NCBI GenBank assembly: GCA_045536815.1
Contig: JAZSOH010000004.1
Span: forward strand, 1 to 64,000
Direction of reading: 5' to 3'
From: UMGS1279 sp045536815
Lineage (GTDB): Bacteria; Bacillota; Clostridia; Oscillospirales; Acutalibacteraceae
DNA: 64,000 nt
The notes beneath the pieces were generated by a model. It was not told the DNA's origin and ran no database searches. It was given only the letters and a program-made list of their open reading frames with translations. Within the stretch, counting starts at the first letter, position 1; every line of letters starts with the position of its first letter. Below, one piece after another: positions 24,372 through 31,443 of the stretch. The translations under genes and the position numbers were made by a program.

Positions 24372-25700
24372 TTATTCTGCAGATATAGTAACGAATTTAT
24401 CGGTAACGGCCGTAACTTTACCGTTTATAGGTGTATGAATTGCAACACCCAGTGCACCTTCGGGTGCGGCCGCTATCATATCATTTTTTGCAACCTTATC
24501 GCCAATTTTTACAATTGCCTTTGCAGGTGCGCCAATGTGTTGTGAAAGCATAAGTCTAACAGATTTAGGACTGTACTCACTTTCATCTAAAAGCGCAGGG
24601 AAATTATATTTTGTAAGGCCAAGCCTTGCGGTAAGGCGAGATTTTAAAATGTACCTACCCTGTCTTTCCTCTTTAACGGGTGCGCCCGAAACATCGGGAA
24701 TCGGTATGCCACCCTTTCTAAGACCGCTTTTCACCGAAGCAATAAGTGTTCTTGGAGAAAGACCTTGGAAGCAGGAGTACATTTCGCAAAGTCCGCAGGA
24801 CGAGCAGAAGAAGGTGCCAAGATAAGGCTCTACATCTGCCGTTACACCACTGGACATAGAGCGCATAAACTTTGAAGGCTCAATAGGGTGCCCTAAAAGA
24901 TTTCTAGGGCAAAGGTCGGTACACATTCTGCACTGACAACAAGCCGACATTGCGCGCTTTATTGAAATACTGTTTTTGGTCTGACGCTTTTTAACTATGT
25001 ATTGGTCAGAAGGCATTACCAAAATAGCGTTGGTTGTTTTGGTAACAACATCGCTTTCGCCCACAAACATGCCTGTCATAGGTCCGCCGTTTATAAGGGC
25101 ATAATCGCTTATGGTAACACCACCTGCGAGTTTTAAAACCTCACCAATTGTTATACCAAGCGGCACACATACAGTGATAGGATTTTTCACCTCGCCCGTT
25201 ACAGTAATATACTTATGGGTAACTCCCTTTCCGTTTGTAATTGCGTTATAAGCGTTGAGCATTGTTTCAACGTTAAAAACAATCACACCAACCGAAATGG
25301 GAAGCTTACCAGGGCCGACTACACGACCCGTAGTTTCGTATATTGTAACAACCTCATCACCGGCAGGATAAACCTCCGGCAAAAGGCCGATTGTTATCTT
25401 ATTAAAATTTTTAAGCTGAGCTTTTACTGATTCTACCGCACTTTTATAAGAAGGCTTTATTGCGATTATTGCTTTCTTTGCTCCAACCGCATCGCAAACG
25501 CTGTCAAGAGCAGACATAATTTCAAAAGCATACTTTTGCATAACCTGTCTATGAAGTTTTAAAAGCGGTTCACACTCAGCGCAGTTTAAAATAATAGTGT
25601 CTGCAGCCTCATTAAGCTTTGCATAGCTTGGGAAACCGGCTCCACCGGCACCAACTACGCCCGCTGACTGAAGAACTGATTTGAGTTCATTTATATTCAT
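24372..25700 (-). CDS. pduS: PduS-type flavin/Fe-S electron carrier (RnfC-like)
   Basis: 442 residues. The N-terminal GAGGAGFPSYAKL and ILNCAECEPLL are the RnfC/NuoF-like FMN-NAD region. Two ferredoxin-like clusters follow: C254-x2-C257-x2-C260-x3-C264 (CCQCRMCTDLCP) and C299-x2-C302-x2-C305-x4-C310. A small C-terminal barrel-like domain ends the protein (GALGVAIHTPINGKVTAV). PduS reduces cobalamin in B12-type compartments. No B12 enzyme is present here, so a general redox role with PduT is more likely. Confidence 0.92.
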   Translation of the reverse strand: MNINELKSVLQSAGVVGAGGAGFPSYAKLNEAADTIILNCAECEPLLKLHRQVMQKYAFEIMSALDSVCDAVGAKKAIIAIKPSYKSAVESVKAQLKNFNKITIGLLPEVYPAGDEVVTIYETTGRVVGPGKLPISVGVIVFNVETMLNAYNAITNGKGVTHKYITVTGEVKNPITVCVPLGITIGEVLKLAGGVTISDYALINGGPMTGMFVGESDVVTKTTNAILVMPSDQYIVKKRQTKNSISIKRAMSACCQCRMCTDLCPRNLLGHPIEPSKFMRSMSSGVTADVEPYLGTFFCSSCGLCEMYSCFQGLSPRTLIASVKSGLRKGGIPIPDVSGAPVKEERQGRYILKSRLTARLGLTKYNFPALLDESEYSPKSVRLMLSQHIGAPAKAIVKIGDKVAKNDMIAAAPEGALGVAIHTPINGKVTAVTDKFVTISAE

Positions 25701-25705
25701 TATTA

Positions 25706-25969
25706 CTATTCAAGTCCTATCGAGTTATCAATAATACCTACTATTGCAGCATCAACCGGTGCATTATCCATAGCACAACCGATTCTTGCCGCGCTACCTG
25801 TTGCAACCAAAACAAGTTCGCCAATACCTGCGCCAACATTGTCTACTGCAACTATACGGCCACTATTTGACATATTTGAGTTAGGTTCAACAATCATAAA
25901 TTTGCTACCGATAAGTCCTTCGTTCTTACGTGTAGCAACAACGCTGCCAACAACCTTTCCAACTATCAT
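25706..25969 (-). CDS. BMC-P pentameric vertex protein (EutN/CcmL/PduN type)
   Basis: An 87-residue single EutN_CcmL domain: MIVGKVVGSVVATRKNEGL, KFMIVEP, AVDNVGAGIGELVLVATGSAAR and the ending VDAAIVGIIDNS. It forms pentamers that cap the vertices of the polyhedral shell, so a closed compartment can be built from this locus. It is the only BMC-P in the window. A 142-bp gap with two hairpins separates it from the upstream BMC-H gene. Confidence 0.95.
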   Translation of the reverse strand: MIVGKVVGSVVATRKNEGLIGSKFMIVEPNSNMSNSGRIVAVDNVGAGIGELVLVATGSAARIGCAMDNAPVDAAIVGIIDNSIGLE

Positions 25970-26019
25970 GTCACTAAGCCCCTTTCAATTAAGAAATGTT
26001 AGTAAACTTTAGTTCGGAC

Positions 26020-26097
26020 AAGGCTTCGCTAGGCAAGTTCGCAAAAAGCATAGCCTAGTGCGAAGCCTTAATAATCCGTCTTGTAGGCGTACCTACA
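26020..26097 (-). other. Two intergenic hairpins between shell genes
   Basis: AAGGCTTCG...TAGGC (26020-26034) pairs with GCCTA...CGAAGCCTT (26053-26069), leaving small bulges. A second stem, TGTAGG-CGTA-CCTACA, lies at 26082-26097. There is no U-run, so this is not a plain terminator. RNA processing or mRNA stability between the abundant BMC-H and the rare BMC-P is a reasonable role. Confidence 0.5.
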
Positions 26098-26111
26098 CAA
26101 CCGATTTCACC

Positions 26112-26390
26112 TTATTTTAAAGTAGGTAAAATCTTCTCTACATCTGCATGGGGTCTGGGGATTACATGTACTGCTACAAGTTCTCCAAGCTTGGAAGCTG
26201 CTGCGCTGCCGCTTTCGGTAGCTGCTTTAACTGCTCCAACGTCGCCTCTTACCATAACAGATACAAGTCCGGAACCGATTTTCTCAGTGCCGATGAGTTC
26301 TACGTTAGCTGCTTTAACCATAGCATCTGCTGCTTCGATTGCTGCTACAAGACCTCTTGTTTCTACCATACCAAGTGCTTCAAGTGCCAT
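26112..26390 (-). CDS. BMC-H hexameric shell protein, PduA/CcmK type (copy 1)
   Basis: A 92-residue single BMC domain: LGMVETRGLVAAIEAADAM, the pore loop EKIGSGLV, VRGDVGAVKAATESG and the ending VHVIPRPHADVEKILP. The pore sequence is the same small polar KIGSGL type as PduA, fitting passage of 1,2-propanediol. It is almost identical to two other genes nearby, including at synonymous positions. It has a strong AGGAGG ribosome site, as expected for a major facet protein. Confidence 0.95.
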   Translation of the reverse strand: MALEALGMVETRGLVAAIEAADAMVKAANVELIGTEKIGSGLVSVMVRGDVGAVKAATESGSAAASKLGELVAVHVIPRPHADVEKILPTLK

Positions 26391-26468
26391 TTTTATTTCC
26401 TCCTATTACAGAAATATAAGTAAATAATTAACCGTTTTTAACGGAAAACCAACATTTTTATCCCTAAA

Positions 26469-26888
26469 TTATTTTAATCTAGGTAAAATTTTCTCAACGT
26501 CTGCGTGAGGTCTGGGGATTACGTGTACTGCTACGAGTTCGCCGAGCTTAGAAGCTGCTGCGCTGCCGCTTTCGGTAGCTGCTTTAACTGCTCCAACGTC
26601 GCCTCTTACCATAACAGATACAAGTCCGGAACCGATTTTCTCAGTGCCGATGAGCTCTACATTAGCTGCTTTAACCATAGCATCTGCTGCTTCGATTGCT
26701 GCTACAAGACCTCTTGTTTCTACCATACCAAGTGCTTCAAGTGCCATTTTCTTTTCCTCCTTAACAGGTTTTACAGTTGTTGTTTTTGTATTTGTTGTTT
26801 TTGGTGCCGTAGTTTTTTTAGCACCGCTTGTTTTGTTTGTGGTACCGTTTGCTTTTGCTTCGGTAGCCGCTTTTTTAGTTTCTGCCAT
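26469..26888 (-). CDS. BMC-H shell protein with 47-residue Lys/Thr-rich N-terminal extension
   Basis: 139 residues: a low-complexity extension (1-47, 12 Lys and 13 Thr, no aromatic residue; includes KTTAPKTTNTKTTT) joined to a full 92-residue BMC-H domain nearly identical to copies 1 and 3. The ATG of MAETKKA has AAAGGTGAG 7 nt upstream. The BMC-H methionine is also preceded by a perfect AAGGAGG with 8-nt spacing, so a second, normal-length product is expected from 26747. The extension would project from hexamers and is probably disordered. It recalls PduB/PduB', where an internal start gives long and short forms. Which face it decorates is unknown. Confidence 0.9.
   Translation of the reverse strand: MAETKKAATEAKANGTTNKTSGAKKTTAPKTTNTKTTTVKPVKEEKKMALEALGMVETRGLVAAIEAADAMVKAANVELIGTEKIGSGLVSVMVRGDVGAVKAATESGSAAASKLGELVAVHVIPRPHADVEKILPRLK
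26748..26763 (-). promoter_or_regulatory. Internal ribosome binding site inside the extended BMC-H gene
   Basis: On the minus strand, TTAAGGAGGAAAAGAAA stands immediately before an in-frame ATG at 26747. Its strength equals the sites of the two unextended copies. The same bases are read as Val-Lys-Glu-Glu-Lys-Lys in the long form. Confidence 0.7.
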
Positions 26889-26917
26889 GAAAAACTCACC
26901 TTTCACAAAGGACTAAA

Positions 26918-27250
26918 TTAAACCTCTTTGATATGGTCTTCAGTTTTATTTTTGTCCGTTGTTTTAGCTTTTTTCAAAAGTCTTGAGGCGCTAAGCATAA
27001 CCATGCGCTCAGTCTCGCTATGGGGACTTGCAATAACTGCGGTTGCCGCAGGCTTTATAATTGCACTCGCCGTTGCTTCAACCGCCGCCTTAACTGCCGA
27101 AATCTGACCTTCAACAATTATGGTAACAAGTCTTCCGCCGAGTTTTCTCTCCCACGTGATGAACTTAACGTCGGCCGCCTTACACATAAGGTCTAAGCAG
27201 TCAACCGCCGCCGCTACACTTTGTACCTCAACTAGTCCTAAAGACTTCAT
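26918..27250 (-). CDS. Divergent BMC-H shell protein with charged C-terminal tail
   Basis: 110 residues. The BMC domain (SLGLVEVQSVAAAVDCLDLM...VTIIVEGQISAVKAAVEA) is followed by about 20 charged residues (LLKKAKTTDKNKTEDHIKEV). The pore loop reads ERKLGGRL, with an arginine where copies 1-3 have serine-glycine, so its pore should be positively charged and selective for another metabolite or closed. It lies between the extended and the plain BMC-H copies and is probably a minor facet component. Confidence 0.9.
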   Translation of the reverse strand: MKSLGLVEVQSVAAAVDCLDLMCKAADVKFITWERKLGGRLVTIIVEGQISAVKAAVEATASAIIKPAATAVIASPHSETERMVMLSASRLLKKAKTTDKNKTEDHIKEV

Positions 27251-27273
27251 TTAAAGTACCTCGTAAATTATTA

Positions 27274-27549
27274 TTAAAGTTTAGGTAAAATTTTCTCAAC
27301 GTCTGCGTGAGGTCTGGGGATTACATGTACTGCTACGAGTTCGCCGAGCTTGGAAGCTGCTGCGCTGCCGCTTTCGGTAGCTGCTTTAACTGCTCCAACG
27401 TCGCCTCTTACCATAACAGATACGAGTCCGGAACCGATTTTCTCAGTGCCGATAAGTTCAACCTCTGCTGCTTTTACCATTGCATCTGCAGCCTCAATTG
27501 CTGCTACAAGACCTCTTGTTTCTACCATACCTAATACTTCAAGTGCCAT
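27274..27549 (-). CDS. BMC-H hexameric shell protein, PduA/CcmK type (copy 3)
   Basis: 91 residues, differing from copy 1 only by a few residues (Val for Ala near the start, Glu for Asn in AAEVEL, shorter end). It has the same KIGSGL pore loop. Its ribosome site and upstream bases match copy 1, so copies 1 and 3 probably arose from one duplication and were later homogenised. It should co-assemble with the other copies. Confidence 0.95.
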   Translation of the reverse strand: MALEVLGMVETRGLVAAIEAADAMVKAAEVELIGTEKIGSGLVSVMVRGDVGAVKAATESGSAAASKLGELVAVHVIPRPHADVEKILPKL

Positions 27550-27569
27550 TTTTATTTCCTCCGTTTTAA

Positions 27570-27884
27570 TTATTTTTTGTCAAATGCATTGAGGGTAAGC
27601 ATTTTTTCTGTATCCTCTTCTGCGCTTGGAATTATATGTGTTGTAATTACTCCCGAAACCTTGTTCGCCGCATCTTTTGCTGCCTCCACCGCCGCCTCAA
27701 CGTCGGTAACGCCACCGCGGAACTTAACCGCAACAATAAGGGGAACTTCCAACCCGTCGGGATTGCCGGGTTTGTTTTTATCGAAGTTTTCTACCGTAAC
27801 GTTTGCCGCTTTACAACCCGCGTCGCAAGCAACAAAAGCCGCTGCAAGTCCGTAAACTTCAATAATTCCTACAGCCTTACCCAT
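27570..27884 (-). CDS. BMC-H shell protein with enlarged pore loop
   Basis: 104 residues. The domain begins AVGIIEVYGLAAAFVACDAG. Where the PduA-type pore loop would be, this protein has a longer NFDKNKPGNPDGLEVPL segment, then VAVKFRGGVTDVEAAVEAA and the ending ITTHIIPSAEEDTEKML. The loop insertion should change or cover the hexamer pore, so it may pass a larger substrate or act as a gate. It is the first shell gene downstream of the cargo enzymes of this block. Confidence 0.9.
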   Translation of the reverse strand: MGKAVGIIEVYGLAAAFVACDAGCKAANVTVENFDKNKPGNPDGLEVPLIVAVKFRGGVTDVEAAVEAAKDAANKVSGVITTHIIPSAEEDTEKMLTLNAFDKK

Positions 27885-27892
27885 AGTATCAC

Positions 27893-29089
27893 CTACTTGT
27901 TAATGATAGCAATTTTAAGACCCTGCATTGAAAGGTTAGTCTTAAGTGCTTCATTAATCTCTTCAAGCGGATAGCGGTGGGTAATAAGCTTCTCAATTGG
28001 AAGGCCAATGCCCTTAGCACGTTTAAGAAAATCAAAGGTTGTAGCATAATCGCGAAGGGTGTATACCCAAGAACCAACCGTTGTAATTTCTTTAGCGCAA
28101 ATATCAAAGTGAGGATTGATAGTTGCGTCGCCGCCGTTGATGAAAAAGCCAAGTTCGCAAAGTCCGCCGCCGCTACGAATAAACTTATAAATGTTAGCGT
28201 GAGCGATAGGTGAACCTGTGCACTGGAATGCAAAGTCTGCGGGATAACCGCCAAATGCATCTTCAACTGCCTTAGTAAGTTCTTCGATACCTTTATGGTT
28301 TTTAAAGTTAACTGAATTTTCAGCGCCCATTTCCTTTGCGAAAGCAAGACGCTTCTCCTCACCGTCAATTGCTACTATGTTCTCTATACCCATTGTTCTG
28401 AGTATCGCAATACAAAGAAGACCGATAGGTCCGCAACCCTGAACAGCAACACGGCTATTGAACCTCAAAATACCTGTTGTTTTTGCACGTTCAACTGCGT
28501 GAATTAAAACTGCTGCAGGTTCAATTAAAATTCTTGAATCTAAGTCAAGTTCGCTTACGTTAAATACTGAAGAGCCGCCACGAACAACTATATAATCGGC
28601 AAACCAACCGTTAAGATGAACGTCATCATCAGGAAGTAGTCCGTAAACATCGGCACCGCCTACGTTTTGCTTATTAAGGTCGAACATTGTAATGTCCGGA
28701 TTATCCTTAAAAATCATACAGGTAACAACCTTGTCGCCAATGTTAAGAGGTTTACCTGCGCTATCCTTCTTAACATTTTTTCCCATTGCAACAATTTCGC
28801 CTGTACCTTCGTGGCCAAGGGCTACCGGAATAAGACCAAAGGGGTCTCTTTTAAATTCGTGAGCATCGGTACCGCAAATACCGCAACCCTCAACCTTAAC
28901 CAGCATATCATCGTCACCAAGAGGTGGGATGGGGAATTCTTTAAGCTCAAAATTTTCAAGGGAGGTTAGCATTGCAACCCTTGCAGTTTTTGGAACTTCG
29001 CCTGTGCTTTTTGAAGCAGAAGCAGTACCCGAAGCCTGCATTTGTCCAACTACCTGCCTTACAATTTTTTCTATTTCAGCAGAATTCAT
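27893..29089 (-). CDS. Zinc-type MDR alcohol dehydrogenase with encapsulation peptide (candidate lactaldehyde reductase)
   Basis: 398 residues. The first ~20 (MNSAEIEKIVRQVVGQMQAS) are an encapsulation helix, followed by a Ser/Thr/Ala linker. The MDR core has the catalytic zinc motif GCGICGTDAHEF and ALGHEGTGEIV, and the NAD fold VQGCGPIGLLCIAIL. The four-cysteine structural zinc lobe of classical ADHs is not seen. In an aldolase-containing GRM compartment the natural job is reduction of L-lactaldehyde to 1,2-propanediol. The role is inferred from context. Confidence 0.85.
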   Translation of the reverse strand: MNSAEIEKIVRQVVGQMQASGTASASKSTGEVPKTARVAMLTSLENFELKEFPIPPLGDDDMLVKVEGCGICGTDAHEFKRDPFGLIPVALGHEGTGEIVAMGKNVKKDSAGKPLNIGDKVVTCMIFKDNPDITMFDLNKQNVGGADVYGLLPDDDVHLNGWFADYIVVRGGSSVFNVSELDLDSRILIEPAAVLIHAVERAKTTGILRFNSRVAVQGCGPIGLLCIAILRTMGIENIVAIDGEEKRLAFAKEMGAENSVNFKNHKGIEELTKAVEDAFGGYPADFAFQCTGSPIAHANIYKFIRSGGGLCELGFFINGGDATINPHFDICAKEITTVGSWVYTLRDYATTFDFLKRAKGIGLPIEKLITHRYPLEEINEALKTNLSMQGLKIAIINK

Positions 29090-29109
29090 AGTCTATTTCC
29101 TTTCCTAAA

Positions 29110-29583
29110 TTAAATGCCTTTTTGAAAAATTTCACCGCCATATTCGGCTAAAAATGTGTCTTCACTTTCTGTTCCGCCGCTTACACCCAGTCCGCCAACC
29201 AAAATACCGTTTTTATCGTAAAGCGGAACACCGCCGCCGAAAATAACAATTCTTCCTTGATTGGTAAACTGTATACCGTAAAGGGAACCACCCGGAGCTG
29301 CAAGCTCAGAAAGCTTTGTGGTAGGCATTTTTAAAGCTGTTACCGTATACGCCTTATTAAAGGCAATATCATAACTTGCTATAAAAGCACCATCCATACA
29401 CTGTACCGAAATTGGATTTGAAGCAGCATTTGCAACTGCAACTACCGCCTTAACACCCATTTCGTCGGCTTTTTGACAAACCTTTTCAATTAAAGCATTG
29501 GCTTTTTTAAGGCTTATACCACCGTTACCCGAAACATTTTCAACCGCCGTTTGAACGATTTTTTTAATTTCTTGTTCGGTCAT
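29110..29583 (-). CDS. GlcG/HbpS/PduO-C-like (DUF336) protein with encapsulation peptide
   Basis: 157 residues. The N-terminal TEQEIKKIVQTAVENV is an encapsulation-type helix. The rest is one GlcG domain: LKKANALIEKVCQKADEMG, FNKAYTVTALKMPT, FGGGVPLYDKNGILVGGLGV and GTESEDTFLAEYG. GlcG/HbpS domains bind haem or corrinoids in other systems, and PduO carries one at its C-terminus. Their work in glycyl-radical compartments is not settled. It lies between the dehydrogenase and aldolase genes. Confidence 0.85.
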   Translation of the reverse strand: MTEQEIKKIVQTAVENVSGNGGISLKKANALIEKVCQKADEMGVKAVVAVANAASNPISVQCMDGAFIASYDIAFNKAYTVTALKMPTTKLSELAAPGGSLYGIQFTNQGRIVIFGGGVPLYDKNGILVGGLGVSGGTESEDTFLAEYGGEIFQKGI

Positions 29584-29596
29584 ATTTAAAACCTAC

Positions 29597-30412
29597 TTAT
29601 TTACCAAGCTGTGCCATAACCTTTTTGGTGATTTCAGCGATAAGGTCGTTTCCGGCAGCAGCTGAAGTGTTTTCAGTTGTTGAACCGCAAATCTTATTGC
29701 CGCATGTATGACAGCTGGGAAGACCTGCTTTTGCGTTGGGGCAAAGATTTGCAGGGTGTTTACCCGAAAGGCCGAACTGACGACGGATTTCATAAAGTCT
29801 TTCAACCTGTGCTTTAGAAAGCTCTTGAGCGCCGCCAAGCTGTTTGGAAATAGTAAGAAGCTGTGCGTAGAATTCTACAGATTCCATTTTGTGATAAGCA
29901 GCAAGTAAAGAATCAGAGAAGGTAAGTGCACCGTGATTCTCAAGCAAAACTGCATCAAAATAGGGAAGATATTTTTCAACTGCATCAGGAATTTCATCAG
30001 TAGAAGGTGTGCCGTACTCAGCAATCGGTACGCAACCTAAAGCGATAACTGCCTCAGGCATGATGGGCTGAGTAAGGGGAATTCCTGCGATAGCAAAAGC
30101 TGTAGCGTACATAGGATGTGCGTGAACAACAGATTTAACATCAGGACGATGTTTGTAAACTCTCATATGCATTTTAATTTCAGATGAGGGCTTGAAACCT
30201 GCGTTAGCTTGAATAACTTTACCTTCTGCGTCAACCTTGCAGATATATTCAGGGGTCATAAAGCCCTTACTAACACCTGTAGGTGTGCAAAGGAACTCGT
30301 TATCGTTAAGCTTTACAGAAATGTTACCGTCGTTAGCAGCAACCATTCCTTTGTTATAAATACGCTTACCGATTTCGCATATTTGTTTTTTGATTTCGTA
30401 CTCTGATACCAT
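29597..30412 (-). CDS. Class II fuculose/rhamnulose-phosphate aldolase with Cys-rich linker and C-terminal encapsulation peptide
   Basis: 271 residues. Zinc-dependent cleavage of a 6-deoxyketose-1-phosphate to DHAP and L-lactaldehyde is indicated by GNISVKLN, VVHAHPMYATAF and LLENHGALT. The catalytic domain ends near residue 210. A tail follows with Cys-x8-Cys-x2-Cys-x4-Cys (around LPSCHTCGNKIC), then a Ser/Thr/Ala linker and the helix NDLIAEITKKVMAQLGK, an encapsulation peptide. I use the ATG with AAAAGGAGAAATAAAA upstream; the 22 extra codons run into the promoter leader. It is the first gene after the second promoter. Confidence 0.9.
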   Translation of the reverse strand: MVSEYEIKKQICEIGKRIYNKGMVAANDGNISVKLNDNEFLCTPTGVSKGFMTPEYICKVDAEGKVIQANAGFKPSSEIKMHMRVYKHRPDVKSVVHAHPMYATAFAIAGIPLTQPIMPEAVIALGCVPIAEYGTPSTDEIPDAVEKYLPYFDAVLLENHGALTFSDSLLAAYHKMESVEFYAQLLTISKQLGGAQELSKAQVERLYEIRRQFGLSGKHPANLCPNAKAGLPSCHTCGNKICGSTTENTSAAAGNDLIAEITKKVMAQLGK

Positions 30413-30466
30413 TTTTATTTCTCCTTTTTTATATAATGTTTTCAAAGTTGCTAATTTTCTATTACA

Positions 30467-30495
30467 AATATACCACAAAAACCAACAAAAGTCAA
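30467..30495 (-). promoter_or_regulatory. Second promoter of the microcompartment locus (aldolase block)
   Basis: On the minus strand, TTGACT and TATATT are spaced 17 bp, about 55 bp before the aldolase start. Just upstream, TTGTTTTTT occurs twice at 30516 and 30537 (plus strand), 21 bp apart, a possible operator for the DeoR-type regulator. Confidence 0.6.
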
Positions 30496-30590
30496 CAGCA
30501 AATGTATGTTTTCGTTTGTTTTTTGTCTCTTTTTTGTTGTTTTTTATTGTGATTTACCTGTTTTTTACCATTTTTTAGTAATTTAAGCGG

Positions 30591-31058
30591 TCAATCTTCG
30601 AATTTTTTTGTTTTGAAATACTTTTTAGTGTCAAAACCGGTTAAAAAAGCCTTTAGCTCGTCAATCCCTTCGCCCGTAACAGAACTGACACGAAATACCT
30701 TTTTACACCCCGCAAGTCTAAGCCATCTCTCTGCCCTGTCGGGATTTGCATTTTTCAAATCTATCTCGGTAACAATCCCAATAACGGGGCGGTTGGCCAT
30801 GCTTGTAATGTTAGGACTGAAAAGTGAATATGGCTCGATTGCTGAAAGCAAAAGTCCCACAATATCGCTTTCATAAGCATAAACCGCCAATGCACCGCCA
30901 AAATTACGGCTTTCTATGTACTCGCCCGGGGTGTCAATTAAAAAATCTTCCCTTTCAACTGTTTGGGTTTTATTATAGGCGATTTTTTCACCCTTGAGCG
31001 CTTGGGTAAGGGTTGTTTTTCCGCTACCCGACCTACCAATTAGAATTACCTTATTCAT
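30591..31058 (-). CDS. pduV: PduV/EutP-like small GTPase
   Basis: 155 residues. P-loop IGRSGSGKTTLTQAL, DTPGEYIES (G3), TEIDLKNA (G4, TxxD type) and SSVTGEGIDEL (G5) define the EutP/PduV family, which associates with microcompartments and may affect their movement or assembly; some members have acetate-kinase activity. I start at the ATG that overlaps the preceding stop (TAATG) rather than seven codons earlier. It is the last gene of the upstream block. Confidence 0.88.
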   Translation of the reverse strand: MNKVILIGRSGSGKTTLTQALKGEKIAYNKTQTVEREDFLIDTPGEYIESRNFGGALAVYAYESDIVGLLLSAIEPYSLFSPNITSMANRPVIGIVTEIDLKNANPDRAERWLRLAGCKKVFRVSSVTGEGIDELKAFLTGFDTKKYFKTKKFED

Positions 31059-31441
31059 TAGGTTTTTGTTATGGGACAAACAGTGAACTTAAGAGTCTCG
31101 GCGGCATAGTCGATAACCGCTTTAACCGCTTCACTAACCTGTGAAACGCTGCCCGTTACAATCAAAGTACCGCTAAACCTGTCAACAAAGCCCAGCAAAG
31201 CGCCTGAAGCCTTGGTTGCAATATCCCCCGCTATAATTGCTGTTTCTGCGGGCGACATCGTGATTATACCTATTGCAGTGGTATTATAATCACCTGCAGG
31301 GTCAAGACCAAGCTTTGTATAAAGGTCGGGGTCGGGGTTTGCAATAACATGGGCTAAGGTTATCTGCTTACCCGGAACAAGTTCTTGTATAATCCTTGCT
31401 TTAACGGTTTTGTCCAAATCATCGTAACTAAAATGTTCCAC
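31058..31441 (-). CDS. pduU: PduU/EutS-type BMC-H shell protein (circularly permuted)
   Basis: 127 residues. The N-terminal part RIIQELVPGKQITLAHVIANP forms the beta-barrel plug of PduU, followed by the permuted BMC fold with AIGIITMSPAETAIIAGDIATKASG in two elements and the ending KFTVCPITKT, nearly identical to PduU. Its hexamer pore is normally covered by the N-terminal barrel. PduU is reported to interact with PduV, and these two genes overlap by one base here. Confidence 0.95.
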   Translation of the reverse strand: MEHFSYDDLDKTVKARIIQELVPGKQITLAHVIANPDPDLYTKLGLDPAGDYNTTAIGIITMSPAETAIIAGDIATKASGALLGFVDRFSGTLIVTGSVSQVSEAVKAVIDYAAETLKFTVCPITKT

Positions 31442-31443
31442 TT

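Noticed and set aside
26505..26921. Cys-rich 138-codon frame opposite the extended BMC-H gene
   Set aside because: It mirrors similar antisense frames over the other BMC-H copies, caused by their Ala/Gly-rich codons; no ribosome site.
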